Below, in pieces: positions 51,015-62,204 of a DNA stretch of 64,000 nucleotides. The position numbers and the translations under genes were made by a program. This DNA is from Streptomyces sp. DG1A-41 (GTDB lineage: Bacteria; Actinomycetota; Actinomycetes; Streptomycetales; Streptomycetaceae). Each line of letters opens with the position of its first letter. Within the stretch, counting starts at the first letter, position 1. The stretch spans positions 1,511,001-1,575,000 of the forward strand of contig NZ_CP146350.1 in NCBI RefSeq assembly GCF_037055355.1, given 5' to 3'. The notes beneath the pieces were generated by a model that was not told the origin of the DNA, ran no database searches, and saw nothing but the letters and a program-made list of their open reading frames with translations.

Positions 51015-51562
51015 GATTCCTCTCTCCGTAGTGCGCCGCCGAGCAGCAGCTCGACGATCATGTGCTGGAAGTCCCTGGGGGCGCCCTTGCCGCTCTGCAC
51101 CATCCAGGCGCCGGAGGCCAGCAGGCCGTAGAGCGCCTCGGTGAGCCAGGCCGGCGTGAGGTCGATGCGGAACTCGCCGCCGAGCTGGCCGCGCCGGAAC
51201 AGGGCGGAGATCCGCTCGTCGATCAGGGTCCAGCCCGCGTTCTGCTCCTCGCCCTCGAACAGCTGGTTCTCGGTGTAGAGGAACCCGAGCAGTCCGGCGG
51301 CGGGCTCGATGGCCCCGACCAGCCGGCGTACGGCCTCGCTCGCCGTGCCCTCGTCGAGCCGGGCGGCGTCCAGCGCGGCCTCGCACTCCGCGATGCCCAG
51401 CGACTCCAGCGCCCGGACGAGGGCGTCCCGCCCGGCGAAGTGGCGGTGCAGCGTGGCGCGGCTGATGCCGGCGGCCTTCGCGACCTCGTCCATGGTCGCG
51501 GTGGATTTGCGGGTCAGCAGGGCCGCAGCGGTGCGCAGCACGTGGTCAGGATCGACAGCCAT
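51011..51562 (-). CDS. TetR-family repressor of the adjacent MFS exporter
   Basis: The 183-residue protein has an N-terminal TetR helix-turn-helix (ATMDEVAKAAGISRATLHRHFAGRDALVRAL) and a helical ligand-binding part. The ATG at 51562 lies 20 bases from a perfect palindrome (51582-51599), which is the likely autoregulatory operator. It overlaps the MFS gene by four bases. Confidence 0.93.
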   Translation of the reverse strand: MAVDPDHVLRTAAALLTRKSTATMDEVAKAAGISRATLHRHFAGRDALVRALESLGIAECEAALDAARLDEGTASEAVRRLVGAIEPAAGLLGFLYTENQLFEGEEQNAGWTLIDERISALFRRGQLGGEFRIDLTPAWLTEALYGLLASGAWMVQSGKGAPRDFQHMIVELLLGGALRREES

Positions 51563-51581
51563 GAGACGACCATACCTCACA

Positions 51582-51599
51582 TGAGACACGAATGTCTCA
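51582..51599. promoter_or_regulatory. Palindromic TetR operator
   Basis: TGAGACA and TGTCTCA are perfect inverted halves around CGAA. The 18-base site sits just upstream of the TetR start, in the 48-base gap before the aldo/keto reductase stop, fitting autorepression of tetR-MFS. Confidence 0.75.
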
Positions 51600-51647
51600 C
51601 GCTGAGCATGCGTGGATCCCGGCTGCCGGGTCACGGAGAGGTGGTGA

Positions 51648-52620
51648 TCAGTGCCAGGGCAGCTGCCCGCGCCGCTCCCAGTACGCCTGCGGTTCCTCGA
51701 CCACCGCGGCGAGGCGGGTCAGCTGCTCGTCGTCGAGGTCGACGACCGCCGCGTGCAGGTTGGAGGAGAGCTGGTTGGCGGTGGCCGCGCCGGAGAGGAC
51801 GACGCCGGCCCAGGGCTGCCGCAGGATCACCGCCAGGGCGACGGCGTCGCAGCCCAGCCCGCTCTCCTCGGCGATCTCCTTCAGGACGTCCGGCGCGTTC
51901 GGCCCGGCGAGCCGGCCGTTGGCCATGCCCTCCTTGACGATCACGGTGAGCCCGGCGTCGTGTGCCTCGGCGAGGGCGGGCGCGGCGGAGGTCTCCAGCG
52001 CGTTGTACGTCGACTGGACGGTACGGAAGAGGGGTTCGCCGTCGACCGTCACGGCGAGGGCGGCGCGGATCGCGTCCGCCTGCGCGGGACCGCTGGTGGA
52101 GAAGCCGATGGTGAGTCCCTGGGCGGCGGCTTCCGCGAGCTTGGCGTGCAGCTCCTTGTCGGTGAGGGCCGGGCTGTCCGGGGTCACCGAGTGGATCTGG
52201 TAGAGGTCGAGCCGGTCGCCGAGCAGGGCGTCGGTCTCGGCGCGCTGCCGTTCGTAGGTGGCGAGGCTGTGGTCCTTGACCTCGTGCGTCTCGGCGTCCG
52301 CGGACCAGTCGGCGGTGTAGGTGTAGCCCCACTTGCTGCCTACGACGATGTCATCGAGGCCGGGTTTTGTGTTCAGCCAGTCGGCGAGGAACTCTTCCGA
52401 GCGGCCGTAGGAGCGGGCGGCGTCGAAGTAGCGGACGCCTTGGGCGTAGGCGGCGTCGAGGAGTTCATGTGTGCGCTCGCGTAGAGCGTCGACCGTGCGC
52501 TCGGCCGGGCAGGTCCTGATCACGACCGAGATTGATGTAACCGGGGCGTCCGACGGCGGCGAGTCCCAGACCGATGTGGCAGGTGGGGGTTGTTGCTGTG
52601 GCCAGGCGGGCGAAGGGCAT
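51648..52620 (-). pseudogene. Aldo/keto reductase, frameshifted near the 5' end
   Basis: The first 40 codons from ATG 52620 (MPFARLATATTPTCHIGLGL to NLGRDQDLP) and the rest (AERTVDALRERTHELLDAAY, DAARSYGRSE, VGSKWGY, LYQIHS, to YWERRGQLPWH) are in different frames. Removing one base from the GGCCGGGC at 52503-52510 restores a 323-residue protein. AKR catalytic residues Asp, Tyr, Lys and His (in DAARSYG, SKWG, YQIHS) are all intact, so an assembly slip is quite possible. It would be an NADPH-dependent oxidoreductase of unknown substrate. Confidence 0.82.
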
Positions 52621-52728
52621 CGGGGGCTCCGTTCGGTCGGCTGTTGACGACCAACGTAACCCGCGATGACCTTCGCCTCAGGGCTCGGCCCTCAGGGTGT
52701 TCTGGCGAATGCGGGTTGCGTGTGGTGC

Positions 52729-52775
52729 TCGCGCCCACGCGGCGGAGCCGCAAATCGACACAGCCCCGCGCCCCT
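52729..52775. repeat. Dispersed intergenic repeat, family A copy 2
   Basis: This matches 45867-45913 at 45 of 47 positions and is in the same orientation. Here it lies between two genes on the same strand, upstream of the aldo/keto reductase start region and downstream of argH. Confidence 0.7.
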
Positions 52776-52789
52776 TGAGCCCGTCCCCC

Positions 52790-55509
<2,720 letters not shown>

Positions 55510-55522
55510 GGGTTCTTCCCCT

Positions 55523-55552
55523 CATGCCGCGATCACTCATGCTGCGATCACT
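55523..55552. repeat. 15-base tandem repeat in the argG leader
   Basis: CATGCCGCGATCACT is followed at once by CATGCTGCGATCACT (14 of 15 identical). It lies 14 bases upstream of the argG start, next to the ArgR-like site, and may be part of an extended operator. Confidence 0.7.
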
Positions 55553-55556
55553 AGTG

Positions 55557-55570
55557 TGCATGATTATGCA
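55557..55570. promoter_or_regulatory. Putative ARG box (ArgR site) upstream of argG
   Basis: TGCATGATTATGCA is palindromic except near its centre and resembles streptomycete ARG-box halves of the TGCAT type. It is the AT-richest point in the region and sits 48 bases before argG. argR itself is at 61652-62197. Confidence 0.55.
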
Positions 55571-55741
55571 GACCTCCGCATGTTTCGTCAATGCGCCTCG
55601 GGTCGAGGGCCTGGTTCCGGCCATGCCGAGATGACTTTGAAGATCCTTTGAACGCGTGAAACCGCTTGCCCGTACCTCTCGCCGAACGCAGGCGCCGCGT
55701 TTGACACCGACGACACCCCCGACCCCTAGTGAGGCATCCGC

Positions 55742-56680
55742 ATGTCCAGGGCTCTTCCGAAGTACAACAAGCGTCGCGTCGGCTTCATCGGCGGCGCCGC
55801 CGCGGTGGCACTGTCCGGCACGGTGATCGCCGGCTTCGCCCTCGCCGGGGAGACGCCCGACAGCGGCGGGACGAACGCCCGGACGCTGGCGGGTCCCGGC
55901 ACCATCACGTGCCCGGACGTCACCGGCCAGCTGCCGGCGATCCCGGCCTCGGCCCAGGCCGAGGTCGACCGCAACCTCGCCCAGCTCGCCACCCAGATCG
56001 AGGAGGCCAACAAGCGCCTCGTCGACACCGTCGGCCAGGGCGGGCCCAACTTCGTCCAGAACGCCATCCTCGGCCCGCTGGAGGACAAGCGCGTCGCCGC
56101 CCTGAACCGCATCGAGACCGCCATCGGGCGTGCCGCCGAGAAGCCGGAGGGGCTGGAGGCCTTCGCCGCCTGCCAGCTCAACGCGGACGGCGGCGCCGGA
56201 GCGGGCGAGGCCGCGGGTGGAGAGGCGGGCGCCGGTGAGGAGGCCGGTGCCGGTGAGGAGGCCGGTGCCGAAGCCGGTGCGGGCGCCGAAGCCGGTGCGG
56301 GCGCCGAGGCCGGCGCAGGTGCCGAAGCGGGCGCGGGCGAGGAAGCCGGTGCGGGCGCGGGTGCGGACGAGGCGGGGAACGCCGGCGCCGGCACGATCAC
56401 CTGCCCGGACGTCGCCTCCCAGCTGCCGGCGATCCCGGCCTCGGCCCAGGCCGAGGTCGACCGCAACCTGGCGTTGCTGGACACGCAGGTCGCGGAGGCC
56501 AACAAGCGCCTCGTCGACACCGTCGGCCAGGGCGGCCCCAACTTCGTCCAGAACGCCATCCTCGGCCCGCTGGAGGACAAGCGGATCGCCACCGTCAACC
56601 GCATCGCCACGGCCATCGGCCGCACGGCCGAAAAGCCGGCGGGCCTGGACTCCCTGGCCGCCTGCTCGCTCACCAAGTGA
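55742..56680 (+). CDS. Secreted protein with two near-identical domains and an Ala/Gly/Glu linker
   Basis: The 312-residue protein has a signal sequence (KRRVGFIGGAAAVALSGTVIAGFALAG). Domain 1 (about 53-146) and domain 2 (about 216-310) each begin GTITCPDV and end AAC, so one disulphide per domain is likely. Both contain QLPAIPASAQAEVDRNLA and KRLVDTVGQGGPNFVQNAI almost unchanged. They are joined by about 70 residues of repeated GAGAEA-type sequence. The two domains also match closely at DNA level, so the duplication is recent or kept alike by gene conversion. The fold looks helical; function is unknown. ATG at 55742. Confidence 0.85.
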   Translation: MSRALPKYNKRRVGFIGGAAAVALSGTVIAGFALAGETPDSGGTNARTLAGPGTITCPDVTGQLPAIPASAQAEVDRNLAQLATQIEEANKRLVDTVGQGGPNFVQNAILGPLEDKRVAALNRIETAIGRAAEKPEGLEAFAACQLNADGGAGAGEAAGGEAGAGEEAGAGEEAGAEAGAGAEAGAGAEAGAGAEAGAGEEAGAGAGADEAGNAGAGTITCPDVASQLPAIPASAQAEVDRNLALLDTQVAEANKRLVDTVGQGGPNFVQNAILGPLEDKRIATVNRIATAIGRTAEKPAGLDSLAACSLTK

Positions 56681-56693
56681 GGTGACAGGCACT

Positions 56694-56730
56694 GTGGCCG
56701 CCCCGTGTGAGCGCCGGCCGGGGCGGCCAC
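56694..56730 (+). terminator. Terminator of the secreted duplicated-domain gene
   Basis: GTGGCCGCCCC and its exact complement GGGGCGGCCAC form an 11-bp stem around a 15-base loop, 14 bases after the stop. No T-tract follows. Confidence 0.7.
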
Positions 56731-56818
56731 GGGCAGGCGCCGGGGGCGGGGTCCGGCAGAGGTGACCGGATGCCGCAGTTCTTAGACAGTCGAAATACCT
56801 GCGCCCATAATCGGTGAC

Positions 56819-57406
56819 ATGGGAAAAACTCATGAGCGCATAGAAGGCCGGCTCCGCTCGTTCATCGAGGCGCAGCCGGTCTTCTTCACCGCCACCGCTC
56901 CCCTGTCCGCCGACGGCACGGTCAACCTCTCCCCCAAGGGCCTCAAGGGCTCCTTCGCGGTGCTCGACGACCACACGGTGGCCTACCTCGACTTCGCCGG
57001 CTCAACCGCCGAGACCGTCGCCCATCTGCGGGAGAACGGGCGGATCACCCTGATGTGGTGCGCCTTCCAGGGCCCGCCGAACATCGTCCGTGTGCACGGC
57101 CGGGGAGAGCCGGTCTTCCGCGACGACCCCCGCTTCGGGGAGCTGCTCGGCCACTTCCCGGACATCGACCCGGCACAGCACGGGCTGCGCGCGATCATCG
57201 TCGTCACGGCCGAACTCGTCCGCGACAGCTGCGGCTACGCCGTGCCCTTCATGGCGTACGAGGCGGACCGCGACCTGCACGGCAAGCGTTTCGCACGCGA
57301 GGACGACGCGTCGCTCAGCGAGTACTTCACCAAGAAGGAGCACATCGCGACCAGCCTGGACGGACTACCCGGGCTGCCGTTGCCGCTGCCGCCCTCTACG
57401 GTCTGA
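56819..57406 (+). CDS. Pyridoxamine 5'-phosphate oxidase-family protein
   Basis: The 195-residue protein has the split-barrel flavin/cofactor fold: PVFFTATAPLSADGTVNLSPKGLKGSF, then VAYLDFAGSTAETVAHLRENGRITLMW and the barrel strand VRVHGRGEPVF. The family binds FMN, F420 or heme; which one applies is not clear. It starts at ATG 56819. The following gene begins three bases after its stop. Confidence 0.9.
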   Translation: MGKTHERIEGRLRSFIEAQPVFFTATAPLSADGTVNLSPKGLKGSFAVLDDHTVAYLDFAGSTAETVAHLRENGRITLMWCAFQGPPNIVRVHGRGEPVFRDDPRFGELLGHFPDIDPAQHGLRAIIVVTAELVRDSCGYAVPFMAYEADRDLHGKRFAREDDASLSEYFTKKEHIATSLDGLPGLPLPLPPSTV

Positions 57407-57409
57407 GGC

Positions 57410-58108
57410 ATGCGCCCCGGTGCCGTCGCCCTCGCCGTCTCCTGTCTCGCCGTGCTCGGCGCCGGGCCGCCCGCCCCGTCGTCCCCGCTGCCGGCCCGGA
57501 TGGCGGACACCGGCGGCGGCACCCAGCTGATCACCGCGGTGGCCCCGGGGACGGCCTCGACGACGGGCACGGTCACCTGGTGGGACCTCAGGGACGGGCG
57601 GTGGGTGCGGGTGGGTTCCGCGCCCGCGCGGTTCGGAGCGAACGGGCTGGTCGAGGGCGCGTCCCGCAGACAGGGCACGAACACGACACCCACTGGTCTG
57701 TACGGCCTGCCGTACGCCTTCGGCATCAAGGCGGCGCCGCGCGGGACGGCGTACAAGTACCGCCGGGTGCACCGGGACTCCTGGTGGTGCCAGGACAACG
57801 ACTCCCGCTCCTACAACCGCTGGACCGAGCCCCGTGCGGACGACTGCCGGGCCGCCGAGTCCGAGCACCTGATCACCTACGGCGAGCGGTACGCGCACGC
57901 GCTCGTCATCGGCTTCAACTACGAGCGTCCCGTGCGCGGTCGCGGCGCGGGCATCTTTCTCCATGTCAAGGGGCGTGGGGCGACGGCCGGTTGCGTGTCC
58001 GTGCCGAAGGGCGCGATGCGGACGATCCTCACCTGGGCCGACCCGGCGAAGCGCCCCCACATCGCCGTCGGGACGGCGAGCGGGGTCACCGCCGTCACCC
58101 GCTACTAG
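57410..58108 (+). CDS. Secreted L,D-transpeptidase (YkuD-like)
   Basis: The 232-residue protein has a short signal (MRPGAVALAVSCLAVLGAGPP) and a YkuD-like catalytic site: His185 in FLHVKGRG and the nucleophile Cys195 in GCVSV. The usual Ser-His-Gly-Cys is changed to TAGCVSV. L,D-transpeptidases make 3-3 cross-links in peptidoglycan or attach proteins to it. It follows the oxidase-family gene by three bases and is probably co-transcribed. Confidence 0.85.
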   Translation: MRPGAVALAVSCLAVLGAGPPAPSSPLPARMADTGGGTQLITAVAPGTASTTGTVTWWDLRDGRWVRVGSAPARFGANGLVEGASRRQGTNTTPTGLYGLPYAFGIKAAPRGTAYKYRRVHRDSWWCQDNDSRSYNRWTEPRADDCRAAESEHLITYGERYAHALVIGFNYERPVRGRGAGIFLHVKGRGATAGCVSVPKGAMRTILTWADPAKRPHIAVGTASGVTAVTRY

Positions 58109-58232
58109 GGCCCCGGCACTGTCCGGGTTACCGCCGGTCACTCCCGTGCGCACACGACTCGGTACGCGGCTGAACACTCCCGTGCCCCGGCACGTATCTG
58201 TGGGCCAAGGGTCAAGTCCCCACGGAGGAACC

Positions 58233-59615
58233 GTGACCACCACGCTCGCAGGCGGCCGTGCCGCCCGCCGCCAGACGATGCGCCGCATCCGCCCGCGCCG
58301 CTCCCCGGCCGTCCCGCTGCTGATCGCCCTGTGGGCGGGTGCGGCGGCCGTGCTGTGGCTGTGGTGGGACAACACACCGTCCCTCGCGGACACCTCGGCC
58401 AAGATCCTGGCCGCGGGCCGGATCACCGGCCTGCTCGCCGGCTACCTCATGGCGCTCGTGGTGCTCCAGATGGCCCGGGTGCCCTCGCTGGAGCGGCGGG
58501 TGGGCACCGACCGGGTCGCCCGCTGGCACGCCATGACCGGCCGCTACACGCTCTTCTTGGTCCTCGCCCACGTCTTCCTCACCATGTGGGGCTACGCCCT
58601 CCAGGCGGGCAAGGGGCTCGGCGCCATCGTCCAGCAGACGACCGACTCCATCAACCAGCTGCCGGACATGGGCAAGGCCGCCATCGGCACGGGCCTGCTG
58701 TTCGTCATCGGGATCCTCTCGATCGGCGGCGTCCGCCGTCTGATCGGCTACGACACCTGGTACCACGTGCACCTGCTCACCTACGCGGCGGTGTACCTGA
58801 CGTTCTGGCACCAGATCACCACCGGCAACGAGTTCGCCGTCGAGCCCGCCGCCAAGACCTTCTGGTACGGGCTGTACGGCGCGGTGACCGCGCTCGTCCT
58901 CTGGTACCGGATCCTCACCCCGATCCGCCTGAACCTGCGGCATCGGATGCGGGTCGAGGCGGTCATCGAGGAGACCCCGGGCATCGTGTCCGTGCTGATC
59001 GGCGGGCGCAAGCTGCACCGGATGGGCGCGGAGGCGGGCCAGTTCTTCCGCTGGCGGTTCAAGGCGCCCGGCATGCGCTTCAGTTCGCACCCGTACTCCC
59101 TGTCGGCGGCGCCCCGCCCGGACATGCTGCGGATCACCGTCAAGGCGATCGGCGACCACACCTCCCGGCTGCGCGAGCTCAAGCCCGGCACCAAGGTGTG
59201 GGCGGAGGGCCCGTACGGCGCGATGACCGCGCAGCGCCGCAGCCGCGGCAAGGTCCTGCTGGTCGCGGGCGGTGTCGGCATCACTCCGATGCGGGCCCTG
59301 TTCGAGACCCTGCCGGGCGCCTCCGGCGACATCACGCTGCTCTACCGGGCCAACAGCACCCAGGACCTGGCCCTGTGGGGCGAGCTCGCCAAGATCGCCG
59401 ACGAGCGCGGCGCACGGCTGATGTACGCGGTCAACAGCCCCGACGGGGAACGCCCCGACATCTCCGCGGAGTCCCTCCGGCGGAAGATCCCGGACATCGA
59501 GAACCACGACGTCTTCATGTGCGGGCCGCCCGGCTTCGCGCAGTCGGTGTACGAGGCACTGCGCGGTGCGGGAGTCCCCGCCCGCCGTATCCACCACGAG
59601 TCGTTCGAGATGTGA
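58233..59615 (+). CDS. Ferric-reductase-like transmembrane flavohaem oxidoreductase
   Basis: The 460-residue protein has about six N-terminal spans (residues 25-230) with histidines at 99, 113, 178/180 and 193 suited to ligate two hemes b. A ferredoxin-NADP-reductase-type domain follows, with FAD motif HPYSLS (286-291), the NAD(P) loop GGVGITP (346-352) and CGPPGF (430-435). It should pass electrons from cytosolic NAD(P)H through FAD and heme across the membrane. The GTG at 58233 has GGAGGAACC upstream, a strong ribosome site. It heads a cassette with a triple FMN-binding protein and ApbE. Confidence 0.92.
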   Translation: MTTTLAGGRAARRQTMRRIRPRRSPAVPLLIALWAGAAAVLWLWWDNTPSLADTSAKILAAGRITGLLAGYLMALVVLQMARVPSLERRVGTDRVARWHAMTGRYTLFLVLAHVFLTMWGYALQAGKGLGAIVQQTTDSINQLPDMGKAAIGTGLLFVIGILSIGGVRRLIGYDTWYHVHLLTYAAVYLTFWHQITTGNEFAVEPAAKTFWYGLYGAVTALVLWYRILTPIRLNLRHRMRVEAVIEETPGIVSVLIGGRKLHRMGAEAGQFFRWRFKAPGMRFSSHPYSLSAAPRPDMLRITVKAIGDHTSRLRELKPGTKVWAEGPYGAMTAQRRSRGKVLLVAGGVGITPMRALFETLPGASGDITLLYRANSTQDLALWGELAKIADERGARLMYAVNSPDGERPDISAESLRRKIPDIENHDVFMCGPPGFAQSVYEALRGAGVPARRIHHESFEM

Positions 59616-59655
59616 GCGACGGGACATCAACGGCCCTTCAGGAGCTTGAGAAACG

Positions 59656-60714
59656 ATGAGGAAGTCTCACCCCGTCCGGCGTGCCGTGCTCGCCGGCGCA
59701 GCCACCGTCTCCGGGATCGTGCTGCTGCTGTCACTGAAGCCGGCCTCCGACCCGGGCTCCGCCCAGGCCGCAAGCGGTCAGCTCCCGCCCGCGGCCGCCG
59801 GGCAGGCCCCGCAGGGCGGCGTGAACGGCGCGGTCACCGGTGACGCGGTGCAGACGCAGTACGGCGCGGTGCAGGTACGCCTGACCATGAGCAACGGCAA
59901 GATCACTCAGGCCGAGGCGGTCCAGGCGCCCAAGGGCGGCCGCAGCGACCAGATCACCGCCAGCTCCGTGCCCCGCCTCAACCAGGCGGCCGTCGCCGCC
60001 CAGAACGCGGACATCGACGCCGTGTCCGGGGCGACGTACACCAGCGCCGGCTACAAGAAGTCCCTCCAGTCGGCCCTGGACAAGGCCAAGGCCTCGGCCG
60101 GCGGCGCGCAGGGCTCGGGCAACGCCCAGACCGTGACCGGCGATGTCGCGCAGACGCAGTACGGCCCGGTCCAGGTCCGTATCACCGTCGCCGGCGGCAA
60201 AGTCACCAAGGCCGAGGCGGTCCAGGCGCCCAAGGGCGGCCGCAGCGACCAGATCACCGCCAGCTCCGTGCCCCGCCTCAACCAGGCGGCCGTCGCGACG
60301 GGGAGCGCGGAGATCGACGCGGTCTCGGGCGCCACGTACACCAGCGCGGGCTACAGGAAGTCGCTCCAGTCCGCCCTGGACAAGGCTCCGGCAGGGGGCA
60401 GCTCCTCCCAGGCCGCCGGCTCCGGGGGCGGCCAGGCCCAGACTCAGACGCTCACCGGCAGCGTGGCGCAGACGCAGTACGGCCCGGTCCAGGTCCGTAT
60501 CACCGTCACTGGCGGCAAGGTCACCAAGGCCGAAGCCGTCCAGGCCCCCAAGGGCGGCCGCAGCGACCAGATCACCTCCGCCTCCGTGCCCCGCCTCAAC
60601 CAGGCAGCGGTCGCGGCCGGAAACGCGCAGATCGACGCCGTCTCCGGAGCCACCTACACCAGCGCCGGCTACAGGCAGTCCCTCCAGTCGGCTCTGGACC
60701 AGGCCGATGGCTGA
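59656..60714 (+). CDS. Membrane-anchored protein with three FMN-binding domains
   Basis: The 352-residue protein has an N-terminal RR and hydrophobic segment (PVRRAVLAGAATVSGIVLLLSL) with no lipobox, so it is a signal anchor or cleaved export signal. Three FMN_bind domains follow at about 59-143, 159-243 and 265-349, each ending in SGATYT (124-129, 224-229, 330-335), the motif whose threonine ApbE esterifies to FMN. Domains 1 and 2 have a period of exactly 100 residues, and all three contain APKGGRSDQI and VPRLNQAAVA. It could hold three covalent flavins outside the membrane and accept electrons from the upstream reductase. Confidence 0.93.
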   Translation: MRKSHPVRRAVLAGAATVSGIVLLLSLKPASDPGSAQAASGQLPPAAAGQAPQGGVNGAVTGDAVQTQYGAVQVRLTMSNGKITQAEAVQAPKGGRSDQITASSVPRLNQAAVAAQNADIDAVSGATYTSAGYKKSLQSALDKAKASAGGAQGSGNAQTVTGDVAQTQYGPVQVRITVAGGKVTKAEAVQAPKGGRSDQITASSVPRLNQAAVATGSAEIDAVSGATYTSAGYRKSLQSALDKAPAGGSSSQAAGSGGGQAQTQTLTGSVAQTQYGPVQVRITVTGGKVTKAEAVQAPKGGRSDQITSASVPRLNQAAVAAGNAQIDAVSGATYTSAGYRQSLQSALDQADG

Positions 60715-61510
60715 CACGGTGGCCGACTCCGCACAGGCTCCCGCCGCGGTACGTCATGCGGAGGAGACGATGGGGACCGTCTTCTCCCTCGACGTCCGCG
60801 GCGGGGAACCCGAGGCCGTGCGCTCGGCGGTGGACGAGGCCGTCGCCGGGCTGCACAGGGTCGACGAGGTGTTCAGCACCTACCGCGAGGACAGCCAGAT
60901 CTCCCGGCTGCAACGCGGTGCGCTGACGGTCGAGGAGTGCGATCCCGAGGTCGCCGAGGTCCTGGAGCTGGCGGCCGAGGCGGAGCGGCTGAGCGACGGC
61001 TGGTTCAGCACGTCGTACGGGGGTCGCCTCGATCCGACCGGCATCGTGAAGGGCTGGGCGGTCGAGCGGGCGGCGCGACTGCTGGCGGCGGTGCCGGGAG
61101 TGTGCGGGGTGAGCGTCAACGGCGGCGGCGATGTGCAGTTGCTCGGGGTGCCGGGTTCGCAGCGGCCGTGGCGGGTCGGGGTCTCGGATCCCCTGCGGCC
61201 CGGAGGTCTCGCCGCGGTGATATCCGCCGCCGGGGTGGACGAGCTGGCCGTGGCCACGTCCGGGAGCGCCGAGCGGGGCGCGCATATCGTCGATCCGCGT
61301 ACGGGGCGTTCGGCCGTGACCGACCTCGTCGCCGTGACCGTGGTGGGGCCTCGGCTGACGTGGGCGGACTGCTGGGCCACGGCGGCGTTCGCGATGGGGT
61401 CGCGGGAGGGGCTGGCTTGGCTGGAGTCGCTGCCGGGGGTTGAGGCACTGTTGATCACGGCTGGTGATGAGGTGCGCTGTACTGGGGGGTTGGCTGCGCG
61501 GCTGGGGTGA
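60707..61510 (+). CDS. apbE: FAD:protein FMN transferase
   Basis: The 267-residue ApbE-family enzyme has the early METMGTVFSLDV-like segment (here EETMGTVFSLDV), VDEVFSTYREDSQISRLQ, the GGDVQLLG glycine loop, ATSGSAERG with HIVDPRTG, and the metal-binding LTWADCWATAAF. It transfers FMN from FAD to a Ser/Thr in FMN_bind domains. It has no signal peptide, so it should act in the cytosol, before export of its target. The ATG at 60707 overlaps the FMN-binding gene by eight bases, tying the two together. Confidence 0.95.
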   Translation: MADTVADSAQAPAAVRHAEETMGTVFSLDVRGGEPEAVRSAVDEAVAGLHRVDEVFSTYREDSQISRLQRGALTVEECDPEVAEVLELAAEAERLSDGWFSTSYGGRLDPTGIVKGWAVERAARLLAAVPGVCGVSVNGGGDVQLLGVPGSQRPWRVGVSDPLRPGGLAAVISAAGVDELAVATSGSAERGAHIVDPRTGRSAVTDLVAVTVVGPRLTWADCWATAAFAMGSREGLAWLESLPGVEALLITAGDEVRCTGGLAARLG

Positions 61511-61556
61511 GTGGGGCTGGGGGCGGGAAGTTTCGCTCACCGCGCTGGCTGGGCGC

Positions 61557-61600
61557 CGCTGCGCCCACCCGTGCCGCCCTCAGCGGACGATTGCCCGCAG
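61557..61600. repeat. Dispersed intergenic repeat, family B copy 3
   Basis: CCGCTGCGCCCACCCGTGCC and GCGGACGATTGCCCGCAG match the family B ends at 927-969 and 28879-28960. It lies between convergent apbE and argR. Confidence 0.5.
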
Positions 61601-61651
61601 CCAGGGCGGAGTACGCGAACGGCACAGCCCCCCGGACACCTCTCTCGGCGC

Positions 61652-62197
61652 TCAGTGCCCGTTCTGCGCCAACCTCAGCAAGTGGTCGGCCAGCGCCTGC
61701 CCCCCGTCAGGATTCCGGCTGATCAACAGCAACGTGTCGTCACCCGCGATCGTCCCCAGGATGTCGTGCAGCTCGGCCTGGTCGATCGCCGACGCCAGGA
61801 ACTGCGCGGCGCCCGGAGGAGTCCGCAGGACCACGAGGTTCGCCGAAGCCTCCGCGGAGATCAGCAGCTCCTGCGACAACCGCCGCATCCGCTCCTCCTT
61901 CGCCGACCCTCCCAACGGAGCGCGCGGCGTGCGGAAACCGCCCTCGCTCGGCACCGCGTAGATCAGGTCGCCGTCGGCGTTGCGGATCTTCACCGCGTTC
62001 AGCTCGTCCAGGTCCCGGGAGAGCGTCGCCTGCGTGACGCTCAGCCCGTCGTCGGCGAGCAGCTTCGCCAGCTGGCTCTGCGACCGCACGGGCTGCCGGT
62101 TGAGGATGTCCACGATCCGGCGGTGGCGTGCGGTGCGGGTCTGCGGCACGGCGGGCCCGTTCGCCCCCGGCTGCTCGTGGTCCTGCGCCTGGCTCAT
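61652..62197 (-). CDS. argR: Arginine repressor
   Basis: The 181-residue protein has a winged helix N-terminal domain ([29 protein letters not shown]) and the arginine-binding, hexamer-forming C-terminal domain with [12 protein letters not shown]. It represses arginine synthesis genes when arginine is high. It starts seven bases after the argD stop, in an operon with argB and argD. Confidence 0.97.
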   Translation of the reverse strand: MSQAQDHEQPGANGPAVPQTRTARHRRIVDILNRQPVRSQSQLAKLLADDGLSVTQATLSRDLDELNAVKIRNADGDLIYAVPSEGGFRTPRAPLGGSAKEERMRRLSQELLISAEASANLVVLRTPPGAAQFLASAIDQAELHDILGTIAGDDTLLLISRNPDGGQALADHLLRLAQNGH

Positions 62198-62204
62198 CGT
62201 CGTC

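Noticed and set aside
59829..60704. CRISPR-like array
   Set aside because: The repeats are about 300 bases, in frame, and encode FMN-binding domains; no spacers exist.
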